From Guptibacillus hwajinpoensis (GTDB lineage: Bacteria; Bacillota; Bacilli; Bacillales; Guptibacillaceae): DNA of 64,000 bases. Under the pieces are notes generated by a model that searched no databases, had not been told where the DNA came from, and was given only the letters and a program-made list of their open reading frames with translations. Position numbers and translations under genes: made by a program. Of the stretch, positions 1 to 9,429 are shown piece by piece (position 1 is the first letter of the stretch; each line of letters opens with the position of its first letter). Where the stretch lies: NCBI RefSeq assembly GCF_020171785.1, contig NZ_JAIVAE010000007.1, forward strand, positions 124,001 through 188,000. The letters are read 5' to 3'.

Positions 1-1
1 T

Positions 2-1315
2 AAAGGAAGAGAGGCTGGAAATTATTTTAACACAAATAATGTAGATATTATATTTGTACATGCAGCCACCTATGCAACGAGTTCTATGATCCTGCCGATT
101 CACCAACGATCGAACGCAAAAGTAATTATTCTAAGTTTACAGCCGACTGATCAATTAAATTACAAAGAAACAAATACTGAAGAATGGTTAGCTAATTGTG
201 GAGCTTGCCCTGTTCCAGAATTCGCAAACGCTTTTAACCGTTCGGGTATTGAATACAAAGTAGTAAGTGGCTTGTTAGGCCTTGACAAGTCATCGGATAT
301 TTCTGTTGCAAACGAAGTAACAAAAAGTCATCCACAGGCAATTCGTGCTTGGAAAGAAATTAAGGACTGGATTCAGGCCGCATATGTAAAAAGTGTATTA
401 AATAATGCGAAATTTGGTTTTTTAGGCAATACCTATAATGGGATGCTTGATTTATATAGTGATTTTACCATGATTCAAGCGCAAACGGGCATTCAAGTGG
501 ATGTTTTGGAAATGTGTGACCTTAATGAAATAATGCAGAAGGTAACAGATGCAGAGATAAGACAGAAAGAAAAACAAGTGAAGGATATGTTTCTAATAAG
601 TGAAGACTCTCCTTCAGAAAAACTAGCAAAGAAACCGACTAAGGAAGCATTGAATTGGTCATATCGTGTAGCGGCCGCTCAAGAGAAATTAGTGAATGAA
701 AGAAAGCTAGATGGTTTAACTTATTATTACCACGGAGCACCTGCCAATGCTTATGAGAAACTGCAAAGTGGATTTATTGTAGGTAATTCTCTTCTTACTG
801 CGCGAAATGTTCCGGCAGCTGGCGAGGGTGATCTAAAAACAAATATTGCGATGAAAATGTGTGACATTCTTGGAGTAGGTGGAAGTTTTTGTGAAGTAGT
901 TACCACAGACTACGTACATGAAACGATTTTATTGGGACATGATGGTCCATTTCACTTGGATATATCTAATGGCAAACCTGTGCTGAGAGGTATGGGGTTG
1001 TACCATGGTAAACAAGGAAGTGGTGTTTCAGTAGAGGCTAAAGTTAAATCTGGTCCTATTACAACGCTTGGTTTGACACAAACTTGGGATGGAAAATTAA
1101 AAATGATTATCAGTGAAGGAGAAGCAACTAATGACGAGGTAATGAAAATAGGAAACACACAAACACATGTGAAATTTAATAATGATCCTGATACTTATTT
1201 TGAAAGATGGTTTGAAGAAGCTCCAACTCACCATTGTGCAATGTCAGTAGGGAAGAATGCAAGTTTATTTAAAAAAGTAGGAGATTTAATGAAAATAAAA
1301 ACAGTTGTTATTTAA
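2..1315 (+). CDS. L-fucose/L-arabinose isomerase-family protein, 5' end cut by window edge
   Basis: The reading frame is open from base 2, so the true start lies outside the window; the first internal ATG at 86 has no ribosome binding site and sits inside conserved sequence. The visible 437 residues resemble the L-fucose/L-arabinose isomerase superfamily, which interconverts aldoses and ketoses with a divalent metal. The N-terminal half carries NCGACPVPEFANAF and the Rossmann-like segment around FLGNTYNGMLDLYSDF; the C-terminal half (from about residue 290) holds the conserved beta-barrel with GHDGPFHLDIS and GPITTLGLTQ. It lies upstream of a sugar ABC importer and rhamnosidases, so an isomerase step for a deoxysugar or pentose is likely. 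The exact sugar cannot be told. No kinase or aldolase follows it in the window. Confidence 0.8.
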   Translation, partial: KGREAGNYFNTNNVDIIFVHAATYATSSMILPIHQRSNAKVIILSLQPTDQLNYKETNTEEWLANCGACPVPEFANAFNRSGIEYKVVSGLLGLDKSSDISVANEVTKSHPQAIRAWKEIKDWIQAAYVKSVLNNAKFGFLGNTYNGMLDLYSDFTMIQAQTGIQVDVLEMCDLNEIMQKVTDAEIRQKEKQVKDMFLISEDSPSEKLAKKPTKEALNWSYRVAAAQEKLVNERKLDGLTYYYHGAPANAYEKLQSGFIVGNSLLTARNVPAAGEGDLKTNIAMKMCDILGVGGSFCEVVTTDYVHETILLGHDGPFHLDISNGKPVLRGMGLYHGKQGSGVSVEAKVKSGPITTLGLTQTWDGKLKMIISEGEATNDEVMKIGNTQTHVKFNNDPDTYFERWFEEAPTHHCAMSVGKNASLFKKVGDLMKIKTVVI

Positions 1316-1463
1316 ATTAAACTAAGATGTTATTACAATTCATAGTTTCAATAGAATGAAGTATAAGATCAAATAGGCTAGACTAGTTGCACATGAGAAA
1401 TTTAGAAAGATAAGCTCATTCCATGAAAACAAACACAAACAAAATTAATGATCTTTGTTTATG

Positions 1464-1492
1464 TTGACTTAGTTGGGTTTTGAGTGTAATAT
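1464..1492 (+). promoter_or_regulatory. Possible sigma-A promoter for the ABC importer operon
   Basis: TTGACT at 1464-1469 and TAATAT at 1487-1492 are 17 bases apart. A better TATAAT at 1490-1495 has a 20-base spacing. If used, it gives a leader of about 235 bases ahead of the binding-protein gene. Its use is inferred from sequence only. Confidence 0.4.
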
Positions 1493-1636
1493 AATAGCTA
1501 ATAGATGAAGGAATATTACAAAAATTAAGAAAATTAATTATATTAAAGGGGGTATGCGGTTCAACTGGAATTTTTATCTTTTAATTAGAGTGTGGGTCTA
1601 GCTGGGTATTCAACATGATCATAAGTGTTGAACAAA

Positions 1637-1652
1637 TTGATAGCGCTTCCAT
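1637..1652 (+). promoter_or_regulatory. Candidate cre site (CcpA operator)
   Basis: TTGATAGCGCTTCCAT matches the 16-base cre consensus WTGNAARCGNWWNCAW at all but one position. It lies 83 bases upstream of the binding-protein start codon, downstream of the candidate promoter, where bound CcpA would block transcription when glucose is present. Confidence 0.6.
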
Positions 1653-1734
1653 AATTATTAAATCTATTTGATTTTTTGTGAAATATGTTAGGGAAAGGTT
1701 ATCAATATTAAAAATTTATAAGGGGGCGATTTGA

Positions 1735-3078
1735 ATGAAAGGTTTTAAAAGAAAATCTGTTAGAAACCTGGGACTAACTAGTTTTATTTTAGTGATGCTA
1801 CTCATATTTAGTGGTTGTTCAGGATCAAATGACACTAATAACTCAGAAGTGGAAGGATCTGAAACTGGTACGTTAAGAATAGCAATAAGAGATTATTTAA
1901 CTGATGAGGCTGAGAAAGTGATAGCCGCGTTTGAGGAAAAGAATCCAAATATTAATGTTGAGCTCGAACCTTGGCCCACAGAAGAAGAACAATATAGACA
2001 GAAGATCACAACTAATCTTGCAGCAGATAATCTACCTGATATCATGGCAAGTTGGGGAGGAATGGTCACCTTTTTTGCAGATGCTGGAGTTACTATGAAC
2101 TTAGATGAAATGCTAGAGTCTGATTCTGAATTAAAGAAAGATTCATTTGAAGAAGCATTTTTAAATACGGGTAAGTCTTTTGGTAGCAAAACGAAAGATG
2201 AGGTACATATGCTACCGCTAGGAGCTGATGCTGTAGTTATTTTTTATAACAAAAGGTTGTTTGATGAAGCCAATGTACCTTATCCAACAAGCGACTGGGA
2301 TTACGATGAGTTTATTGATGTTTCTAGAAAACTAACTAAAAAAGATGAGAGTGGTAATACAACAACTTATGGAGCAAATATTAGATATAAGTGGCTGTCT
2401 GTTTATCAACCGGTATTAAAAAACTTCGGAGGGGACCTGGTTAATGATGCAGGAGATAAGGCAGTTTTTGATAGCCCTGAAGCAATAAAGGGATGGAAAG
2501 CGCTTTTAGAACCTGCGAAGGAGGGAATATTTGTCCCTTTGTCGGTTCAAAACGATATGGGGAGCGACAATGCTCCGTTTTTAGCTGGCAAAGCAGCTAT
2601 GCACACTGGAGTTAGGGCCCAGGTACCAATGGTAAGAAATAGTTTGGAAGACGATTGGGATGTTGTAGAACTACCTTATATCAACGGTGAAAAGAAAGTC
2701 GGGGCAGGGGCTGTTGGATTCTCAATATCATCTGGCACAAAAAATAAAGAAGAAGCGTGGAAATTCATGGAGTTCATTTACGATGCTGAAGGCGGCATGA
2801 AGATATTTGCAGAGAATTATTCTGTAGTTCCACCTATAAAGTCACTATATGATAGCGCGTTTTGGACTGACCTACCAGGTCCGCCTTACTCAAATGAAGT
2901 TTTTACTGACACTTTAAAGTATTCCGTTACTTCACCTCCTTTACCGGTCGAAGCGGGTGGTACATTTAAAAGTGCAATCGATGAAGCTTTAGAAACATAT
3001 TTATTGAGTGAAGAAGCAAATTTAGAAAAGGTGATGAAGAGTGCTGCAGATAAAGCAACTAAGGGACTCAATAATTAG
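1735..3078 (+). CDS. Sugar ABC transporter substrate-binding lipoprotein (CUT1)
   Basis: This is the extracellular receptor of a CUT1 carbohydrate importer, 447 residues, of the extracellular solute-binding protein family 1. The N terminus is a lipoprotein signal: basic residues, a hydrophobic stretch at about 12-26, then FSGC with the lipidated Cys at position 28. The mature part has the MalE-like fold pattern (IAAFEEKNPNINVE near the start, DIMASWGG, AAMHTGV, GFSISSGTKNKEEAWKFMEFI). GGGGGCG at about 1721-1727 is the ribosome binding site. Two permease genes follow with an intervening hairpin. The adjoining rhamnosidase and sulfatases suggest a rhamnose-containing oligosaccharide as ligand, which is inference. 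No ATPase gene is present, as is usual for Bacillus CUT1 systems that share MsmX. Confidence 0.9.
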   Translation: MKGFKRKSVRNLGLTSFILVMLLIFSGCSGSNDTNNSEVEGSETGTLRIAIRDYLTDEAEKVIAAFEEKNPNINVELEPWPTEEEQYRQKITTNLAADNLPDIMASWGGMVTFFADAGVTMNLDEMLESDSELKKDSFEEAFLNTGKSFGSKTKDEVHMLPLGADAVVIFYNKRLFDEANVPYPTSDWDYDEFIDVSRKLTKKDESGNTTTYGANIRYKWLSVYQPVLKNFGGDLVNDAGDKAVFDSPEAIKGWKALLEPAKEGIFVPLSVQNDMGSDNAPFLAGKAAMHTGVRAQVPMVRNSLEDDWDVVELPYINGEKKVGAGAVGFSISSGTKNKEEAWKFMEFIYDAEGGMKIFAENYSVVPPIKSLYDSAFWTDLPGPPYSNEVFTDTLKYSVTSPPLPVEAGGTFKSAIDEALETYLLSEEANLEKVMKSAADKATKGLNN

Positions 3079-3097
3079 GAGAAATTTATGATGAAAC

Positions 3098-3127
3098 TAG
3101 GTGCTGGGGAATGCTCCCCAGTACCTA
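3098..3127 (+). terminator. Intercistronic hairpin after the binding-protein gene
   Basis: A 13-base-pair stem (3098-3110 with 3115-3127, one G-U pair) closes a four-base loop. No T run follows, so it is more likely an mRNA 3'-end stabiliser or partial attenuator than a full terminator. Such a hairpin would raise binding-protein output relative to the permeases. Confidence 0.6.
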
Positions 3128-3159
3128 ATATTAAATATTGATTGAGGTGAGTGATCACA

Positions 3160-4071
3160 GTGAGCAGTACGTCTGAAAAATATTTTACTCATATGAAAAA
3201 AGGTTTTAAGAATAGAGATAATTGGTGGGCACTATTATTTCATCTTCCAAACCTGCTTCTTTTTTCAATTTTCACTTTTATTCCAATTGTATTTGCTATT
3301 GTCCTTTCATTTTATAATTGGAATGTAGTAGAATCGCCAACTTTTATAGGAATAGACAATTTCATTAAATTTTTTCATGATGAGAGAGCAGTAACTGGAT
3401 TGAAATTAAACATTCTACTCATTCTATATTCAGTACCAACTGCCGTTATTATTAGTTTCCTAATGGCAGTCTTGATTAATCGCAAGATGGTAGGAGTAAA
3501 TATATTAAAGACTATGTATTTCTTTCCTATCATCATATCCTTGGTTTCTTCAGCGGTTATTTGGAAATGGATTTATTCGAAAAACTTTGGGATTTTAAAT
3601 TACTTCTTAAATTTGTTCGGCATTCCTTCTGTTGATTGGTTAGGGGATGATCGAACAGCATTAATAGCTGTAGCAATCGTTATCATATGGAAACATATTC
3701 CTGCTACGCTTATCATTTATATGGCAGCTTTACAGAGCGTACCCAAGCATTTATACGAAGCAGCCTCTTTAGATGGTGCTAGTTCATGGAAGAAAATGAT
3801 TTATATAACTTGGCCAATGGTTTCAAATGCGACATTAATTTTATTTATATTAAATATGATTTGGACGTTTTTTGGATCGTTTGATGCAATTTCGGTATTA
3901 ACTCAGGGTGGTCCATATGGTTCTACGAATATTCTTATTTACTACTTGTATGAAAAAGCATTTGTTGAGCTTCAGTTAGGATATGCATCTGCTCTTGGTA
4001 CAGTTTTAATTGTCATCTCGCTCATAATAACATGGGTGCAATTTTCATTGAATAAAAGAGGTGAAGGATAA
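3160..4071 (+). CDS. Sugar ABC transporter permease, MalF/UgpA type
   Basis: This is the first membrane subunit of the CUT1 importer, 303 residues with six predicted membrane segments. The binding-protein-dependent transport signature (EAASLDGAS followed by ITWP) is at about 200-220; it contacts the shared ATPase. I place the start at the GTG at 3160 because GAGGTGA (3144-3150) is then nine bases away. The GTG at 3151 would touch the Shine-Dalgarno sequence. The stop codon overlaps the next gene's ATG by one base, so the two permeases are translationally coupled. Confidence 0.87.
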   Translation: MSSTSEKYFTHMKKGFKNRDNWWALLFHLPNLLLFSIFTFIPIVFAIVLSFYNWNVVESPTFIGIDNFIKFFHDERAVTGLKLNILLILYSVPTAVIISFLMAVLINRKMVGVNILKTMYFFPIIISLVSSAVIWKWIYSKNFGILNYFLNLFGIPSVDWLGDDRTALIAVAIVIIWKHIPATLIIYMAALQSVPKHLYEAASLDGASSWKKMIYITWPMVSNATLILFILNMIWTFFGSFDAISVLTQGGPYGSTNILIYYLYEKAFVELQLGYASALGTVLIVISLIITWVQFSLNKRGEG

Positions 4072-4898
4072 TGAACTTAGAGTGGATAAAAAAGAAGATC
4101 GTCGTTTTATTAGCATGGCTGTTAGGTTTTGCTATGTTCTTCCCTTTTATATGGTTATTCATTACTTCGATTAAACCTTCGGAAGAAGTGTATCTTTTCC
4201 CACCAGAGTTTATTCCTTCTACTATAGAATGGGTTAATTACTTGTTGGCTTGGGATGAATTAGGACTACAGACTTTTATTAATAGTACTATATTTACTAG
4301 TGCGGTTTTAATTGGACAAGCCATTATGTGTTTATTGTCCGGCTTTGCATTAGCAAAAATACCATCAAAGGGTCAAAAAGTATTTTTTATTCTACTTTTG
4401 ATTTCTATGATGGTACCTAATCACGTTAGCCTTGTTCCGACTTTTGTGATTATTAAGAATTTGGATTGGATTAATACTTATCAAGGCCTCATTATTCCTA
4501 TGATGGCGCAAACTGGTTTTGGAACGTTTTTATTTAGACAGTTTTTAGCTGAAATTCCTGATGAGATGGTTGAGTCAGCAAAAATGGATGGTGCGAATTG
4601 GTTTAGAATTTTCATTTCAATTTTTCTCCCTTTAAGTAAACCTATCGTAGCTACCTTCTCTTGTCTAACTTTTCTAACTGCCTGGAATATGTATCTATGG
4701 CCACTAGTTTTAACACAAGATACAGATCTTTGGGTACTTACATTAAAACTAGCAGAAATGGGTTCAGAATATTCTTCTGCACCGTGGAACGTTTTAATGG
4801 CTGCAAACTTATTAGCTGCTTTACCGGTAATTATTATTTTCTTATCTGCTCAACGCTTCTTTGTTGAAAGTTTAGCGTCAACTGGTATGAAAAACTAA
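4071..4898 (+). CDS. Sugar ABC transporter permease, MalG/UgpE type
   Basis: This is the second membrane subunit of the importer, 275 residues with six predicted membrane helices. The family signature ESAKMDGAN with IFLPLSKP is at about 165-185. It begins on the last base of the preceding stop codon. The rhamnosidase gene follows 51 bases later on the same strand, consistent with one operon for uptake and hydrolysis. Confidence 0.88.
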   Translation: MNLEWIKKKIVVLLAWLLGFAMFFPFIWLFITSIKPSEEVYLFPPEFIPSTIEWVNYLLAWDELGLQTFINSTIFTSAVLIGQAIMCLLSGFALAKIPSKGQKVFFILLLISMMVPNHVSLVPTFVIIKNLDWINTYQGLIIPMMAQTGFGTFLFRQFLAEIPDEMVESAKMDGANWFRIFISIFLPLSKPIVATFSCLTFLTAWNMYLWPLVLTQDTDLWVLTLKLAEMGSEYSSAPWNVLMAANLLAALPVIIIFLSAQRFFVESLASTGMKN

Positions 4899-4949
4899 TG
4901 ATTATTAAATTCAAAAAACATTTACTTAATGAGTCTGGAGAGAGAATAG

Positions 4950-7607
4950 ATGGATTATAAAGTAGAAAGTCTGAGGTGTGAGTACAGAAAAAATCCAATC
5001 GGCTTAGACGTGAAACGACCAAGGATTAGTTGGAAAATAAGTTCCAATTATAGAGGTGTTGTTCAAGTAGCATACCAAATTCAAGTTGCTGTAAATGATC
5101 GGAATCTTTCGTCAGTCTTTTGGGATTCAGGAAAAGTAGAATCCGATCAATCAGTTCATATTTTGTATAAGGGGCCTGATTTGTCATCTCGTACAAGATA
5201 TTATTATCGTGTCAGAGTTTGGTGCAATGATTCGAAAGTATCTGAGTGGAGTGATGTGAACTTTTGGGAAATGGGGTTTTTGGACAAAAGTGAATGGTTA
5301 GGGAGTTGGATAACAGGAGAGTTCTTTCCTAAATCCACCAATATCGATTCGTGTCTCATGCTTCGTAAGACATTCACTTTTAATAAGAAGGTTAGAAAAG
5401 CGAGGTTGTATGCATCTGCTCTAGGTTTATATGAAATCCATCTTAATGGACAGAGGATAGGTGATTGGCTTTTTACCCCTGGATGGACTTCTTACAATAA
5501 GAGGCTACAATATCAAACATATGATGTTACTGAGTTATTGAATAATGAAGTGAATGCTATAGGGGCCCATATTGGAAATGGATGGTATAAAGGTAACCTA
5601 GCCTTTCAAGATCAGCGAAATATATATGGTCAAGAATTAGCACTATTATGCCAGTTACATATTATTTTTGAGGATGGCACTGAAGATATAGTTGTAACGG
5701 ATGAGCATTGGAAAGTCGCTACTGGACCGGTATTAATGTCAGAGATTTACCACGGGGAAACCTATGATGCACGGTTAGAGAGGGAGGGATGGACCCAGTC
5801 AGATTATCTAGACACAGATTGGGCAGGAGTAAAGGTCATCGACCATTCGAAGGACGTACTGATCGCTCAAGAAAATATGCCTACACGCGTCATAGAAGAA
5901 TTAAATCCAGCTTCCATTATAAGAACACCTTCGGGGGAAACGGTGTTAGATATAGGGCAAAATATGGTAGGGTGGATTCACTTTAAGGTGAATGGAGTAC
6001 GTGGGAAAAAAATCACACTACAACATGCAGAAGTACTTGATAAAGAGGGGAATTTTTATGTTGGTAATTTAAGGGCGGCGAAACAAACTATAAACTATGT
6101 GTTAAAAGGTGGCGGGGAAGAGGAATACGAGCCTTATTTTTCTTTCTATGGCTTTCGCTATGTGAAAATAGAGGGATGGCCAGGAGAATTTGATCTGAAT
6201 GATTTTACTGCTAAAGTGATTCATTCAGATAATCAAATTACAGGAACATTCGTTTGTTCAGATCATATGATCAATCAATTGCAACAAAATATTGTATGGA
6301 GTCAGAAAGGCAACTTTCTTGATGTTCCAACCGATTGTCCTCAAAGAGATGAAAGACTAGGTTGGACTGGGGATGCTCATGTTTTTATGCGAACAGCTTC
6401 TTTCAACATGAATACAGCTTTATTTTTCACGAAGTGGCTGCGAGATCTAAAGGCTGACCAATTACCAAATGGAGGGGTGCCTCATGTCATACCACATGTA
6501 CTTCGTGATGAAGACCATTCTTCATCAGCCTGGGGGGACGCAGCAGTTATAGGCCCCTGGACACTCTATGTCTGTTATGGAGATAAACGAATACTAGAGG
6601 AACAATATGAAAGTATGAAGGATTGGATAGAGTATATACGAAATCAAGGAGAGAACGAGTATCTTTGGAATACTGGTTTCCATTTCGGTGATTGGCTTGG
6701 TTTAGATGCGAAAGAAGATAGTTATGAAGGTGCAACTCCTAAGGATTTAATAGCAACAGCATTTTACGCTTATTCAACACACTTGCTTGGAGAAATAGCT
6801 CGCCTATTAAATTACAATGGAGATGCAGAAAAGTACGTACTTCTTCATCATAATATTCTTGACCATTTCCGCAATGAGTTCACCACTTCAAATGGTAGTT
6901 TGATAGCCAATACTCAAACTGCGCATGTATTGGCTCTAATGTTTGACCTCCTGCAAATAGAAGATCGTCCAAAAGTAGCGGACGCATTAGCTAATTTAAT
7001 AATAGAAAACAATATTCATTTAACAACTGGGTTTGTCGGAACGCCATATATATGTCACGTATTGTCACGTTTTGGATACAGTGATCTAGCTTATAAATTA
7101 GTGTTTCAAAAAGATTATCCCTCATGGCTTTATTCAATAAATAAAGGAGCTACGACAATTTGGGAACATTGGGATGGCATCAAAGAGGATGGTTCTTTTT
7201 GGAGTGATGATATGAATTCTTTTAATCACTATGCTTATGGAGCTGTAGGAGACTGGTTATATCGTTCAGTTGCTGGTATAGATACAACAATAAGTCAACC
7301 TGGCTACAAACATATTAATATAAGCCCTAGTTTTGAAAAAGAGTTAAGTTGGGTTAAAGCTAGCTACGAAAGTATGTATGGCACAATTCGATCGGAATGG
7401 AAAAAGCTTTCAAAGGGTATGGAGATCAGTTTGGCTATACCCCCTAATACAAAGGCAACGGTCATATTGAAGGGGATAAGTAATAGAGAAATAATAGAGA
7501 GAGATGACTCGGTTATAATTGATATGGAAGGTTTGTTGGATTGGAATTTTGACGAGGGAAATATCACATTACAATTAGGATCAGGTGAATATAATTTTAT
7601 TATTTAA
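4950..7607 (+). CDS. GH78 alpha-L-rhamnosidase
   Basis: This enzyme removes terminal alpha-L-rhamnose from glycosides by inversion. The 885 residues show the GH78 layout: an N-terminal fibronectin-like part (to about 115), beta-sandwich domains (about 140-330), an (alpha/alpha)6 catalytic barrel (about 430-780) and a C-terminal beta domain. The catalytic-acid motif DCPQRDERLGWTGD is at 462-475 with the probable general acid Glu468, and the probable base Glu739 sits in WEHWDG. No signal peptide is present, so it acts in the cytoplasm on imported oligosaccharides. It follows the ABC permeases closely and precedes a sulfatase. Family assignment is secure; the natural substrate is not known. Confidence 0.93.
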   Translation: MDYKVESLRCEYRKNPIGLDVKRPRISWKISSNYRGVVQVAYQIQVAVNDRNLSSVFWDSGKVESDQSVHILYKGPDLSSRTRYYYRVRVWCNDSKVSEWSDVNFWEMGFLDKSEWLGSWITGEFFPKSTNIDSCLMLRKTFTFNKKVRKARLYASALGLYEIHLNGQRIGDWLFTPGWTSYNKRLQYQTYDVTELLNNEVNAIGAHIGNGWYKGNLAFQDQRNIYGQELALLCQLHIIFEDGTEDIVVTDEHWKVATGPVLMSEIYHGETYDARLEREGWTQSDYLDTDWAGVKVIDHSKDVLIAQENMPTRVIEELNPASIIRTPSGETVLDIGQNMVGWIHFKVNGVRGKKITLQHAEVLDKEGNFYVGNLRAAKQTINYVLKGGGEEEYEPYFSFYGFRYVKIEGWPGEFDLNDFTAKVIHSDNQITGTFVCSDHMINQLQQNIVWSQKGNFLDVPTDCPQRDERLGWTGDAHVFMRTASFNMNTALFFTKWLRDLKADQLPNGGVPHVIPHVLRDEDHSSSAWGDAAVIGPWTLYVCYGDKRILEEQYESMKDWIEYIRNQGENEYLWNTGFHFGDWLGLDAKEDSYEGATPKDLIATAFYAYSTHLLGEIARLLNYNGDAEKYVLLHHNILDHFRNEFTTSNGSLIANTQTAHVLALMFDLLQIEDRPKVADALANLIIENNIHLTTGFVGTPYICHVLSRFGYSDLAYKLVFQKDYPSWLYSINKGATTIWEHWDGIKEDGSFWSDDMNSFNHYAYGAVGDWLYRSVAGIDTTISQPGYKHINISPSFEKELSWVKASYESMYGTIRSEWKKLSKGMEISLAIPPNTKATVILKGISNREIIERDDSVIIDMEGLLDWNFDEGNITLQLGSGEYNFII

Positions 7608-7767
7608 ATATAAAGTTCAATGAGATATTTCTATGTAACTTTTTTAGTTCAAACATAACTCTTTTAAGATCTATAATATCTCAAAAAATATACAATTACA
7701 GTCTGAAAGATAAGTGAAATAATCTATTAGAAGTGTTCGTTTTACTATTGTAAAGGGGTTGATAGAC

Positions 7768-9288
7768 TTGAAGCCAAATATTATATTTTTAATGACTGAC
7801 CAACAAAGATGGGATTGTATAGGAAGATACAATAAACATATTCATACTCCAAATATTGATCGATTAGCTGATGAGGGAATTGTATACAGCCAAGCGACAT
7901 GTCAAGCGCCTATGTGTGTCCCGAGCCGCTATTCCATGATGTATGGTTTGTATCCGTCACAATTAGGCGTCCGAACTAATTATGACGGAATTACTGATGA
8001 AAATGCTTTACCATCTGAGCCACTTCCGGAGCTCATGCGAAAAGCAGGTTACCAGACAGCAGGATTTGGTAAGACGCATTGGAATCATAATACAGATGAA
8101 ATTTCTGAACCATCCTCACGGGGATTCGAGCATCGTGCAGTAGGGTTGACTCGGTCTAATGGGCACTACGAACAAGGTGCTGTCATGATGGGGGAAACGC
8201 ATCCGGAGCGGATGCAAGCCTACACGGATGAAACCAAAGATTATGGAGCGGGAGAAGAGAATTCAAATGGGTATATCGGCCGCACCAGCAAAATTCCAAT
8301 GAACTATCATCGCGATGGGTGGGTAGCTGAAAAATGTTTGCAATTTATTGAAGAAGACAGGATAGATACAGAAAGACCATTGTTTTTGTATTTGTCGTTT
8401 TTGAAACCACATGCAGGTTTTAATGTTCCTAAAGAATTTGAGGATCTTTATAGCCTTGAATCCATCCCTGACATAGAGCAGCCACCCTGGGATATGGAAG
8501 CGGATACGCATCTCTCATCAACGGATGCTCTGAACCCTGAAAGTCTTAAGGATTATCATGAGAAGCGAGATGTATGGGAGGCAATGAGCCCACTAGAACG
8601 CCGGCGCACAACGTTGAGATATTGGGCAAATTGTTCATGGCTGGATCATTATTTCGGTCAGGTTTTAGAAAGTTTGCGGGAGCATGGTGCGCTAGACAAT
8701 GCTTTGATCGTATTCTGTTCGGATCATGGGGAGATGTTGGGTGAACGACGTTTCCGTTTTTCGAAATATTGCTTATATGAAAGCAGTGTACGTGTTCCGC
8801 TTATTCTATCAGGTTCTTTTATTCATCAAAACAAACGTGGAATCACAGATGATAGGCCAGCCGAGTTGACAGATCTCGTACCTACGTTATCTACCGTTGC
8901 AGGCTTGAAACGGAATCCGATGCTTCCTGGTCTTAATTTACTGGATGATCAGTTACGGAAGGGTTCGTTTTGTGAATTTCATGGTAAAGGAGTACCGGTT
9001 CATGCTGCTCCAGCATATATGTGGAGAACAAGTGAATGGAAACTGATTCTTTATTTAGAAGGTGCAATTGGGGATGCTGGAGAGGCTTCCCATGAAATTC
9101 AAGGGGAACTTTATCATATAGTAAAAGATCCTAGAGAGTTTGTTAATATATATTCAAATGATGAATTTGCCAAAATCCGAGAACAATTGAAGACAGAACT
9201 GTTAATGCACTTGGCAGTTGTTTGGGCAAAAGCTCCAGCTTTTAACAGTCTGAGAGGAAAAGTGGGGTTAGAACCGTTGCAAAGTTAA
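7768..9288 (+). CDS. Sulfatase (formylglycine-dependent)
   Basis: This is a type I sulfatase of the alkaline-phosphatase superfamily, about 506 residues, which hydrolyses sulfate esters, probably on a carbohydrate. The metal-binding start NIIFLMTDQQRWD is at 4-16. The maturation motif CVPSR is at 50-54, so Cys50 should be converted to formylglycine. CSDHGEMLGERRFRFSK in the C-terminal half completes the metal site. No signal peptide is present, so action is cytoplasmic. I chose the TTG at 7768 because AAAGGGG lies about ten bases upstream; the TTG at 7759 is too close to it. The maturase gene is not in the window. Confidence 0.88.
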   Translation: MKPNIIFLMTDQQRWDCIGRYNKHIHTPNIDRLADEGIVYSQATCQAPMCVPSRYSMMYGLYPSQLGVRTNYDGITDENALPSEPLPELMRKAGYQTAGFGKTHWNHNTDEISEPSSRGFEHRAVGLTRSNGHYEQGAVMMGETHPERMQAYTDETKDYGAGEENSNGYIGRTSKIPMNYHRDGWVAEKCLQFIEEDRIDTERPLFLYLSFLKPHAGFNVPKEFEDLYSLESIPDIEQPPWDMEADTHLSSTDALNPESLKDYHEKRDVWEAMSPLERRRTTLRYWANCSWLDHYFGQVLESLREHGALDNALIVFCSDHGEMLGERRFRFSKYCLYESSVRVPLILSGSFIHQNKRGITDDRPAELTDLVPTLSTVAGLKRNPMLPGLNLLDDQLRKGSFCEFHGKGVPVHAAPAYMWRTSEWKLILYLEGAIGDAGEASHEIQGELYHIVKDPREFVNIYSNDEFAKIREQLKTELLMHLAVVWAKAPAFNSLRGKVGLEPLQS

Positions 9289-9429
9289 ATCAATTACGGG
9301 ATCTAATGTCTGAATATTCAGATGAAGAAAATATATTATGCGCTAATAGATTTAAACTGATCTTTATATTAACGAATTTTTTAGCAAGTTATAACTTTGG
9401 GGTTTTACAACGTAGGAGGGAGTAGGTAT

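Larger units (their letters stand above)
1316..1734 (+). other. Non-coding leader region upstream of the first ABC importer
   Basis: This 419-base AT-rich gap separates the isomerase-like gene from the binding-protein gene. It holds a weak sigma-A-like promoter (1464-1492) and a good cre site (1637-1652). A small inverted repeat (1609-1615 with 1626-1632) lies between them. A 15-codon reading frame begins at 1554 behind a run of G, but its spacing is poor. I see no convincing gene and no terminator for the isomerase gene. Confidence 0.5.

Noticed and set aside
86-1315. Start of the isomerase-like gene at the ATG at 86
   Set aside because: The frame is open and protein-like back to base 2 and no ribosome binding site precedes this ATG, so the gene is cut by the window edge.
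1554-1601. 15-codon reading frame in the leader of the first importer
   Set aside because: The run of G upstream is too close to the ATG for a normal ribosome binding site, and the peptide has no recognisable pattern; kept only as part of a low-interest observation.
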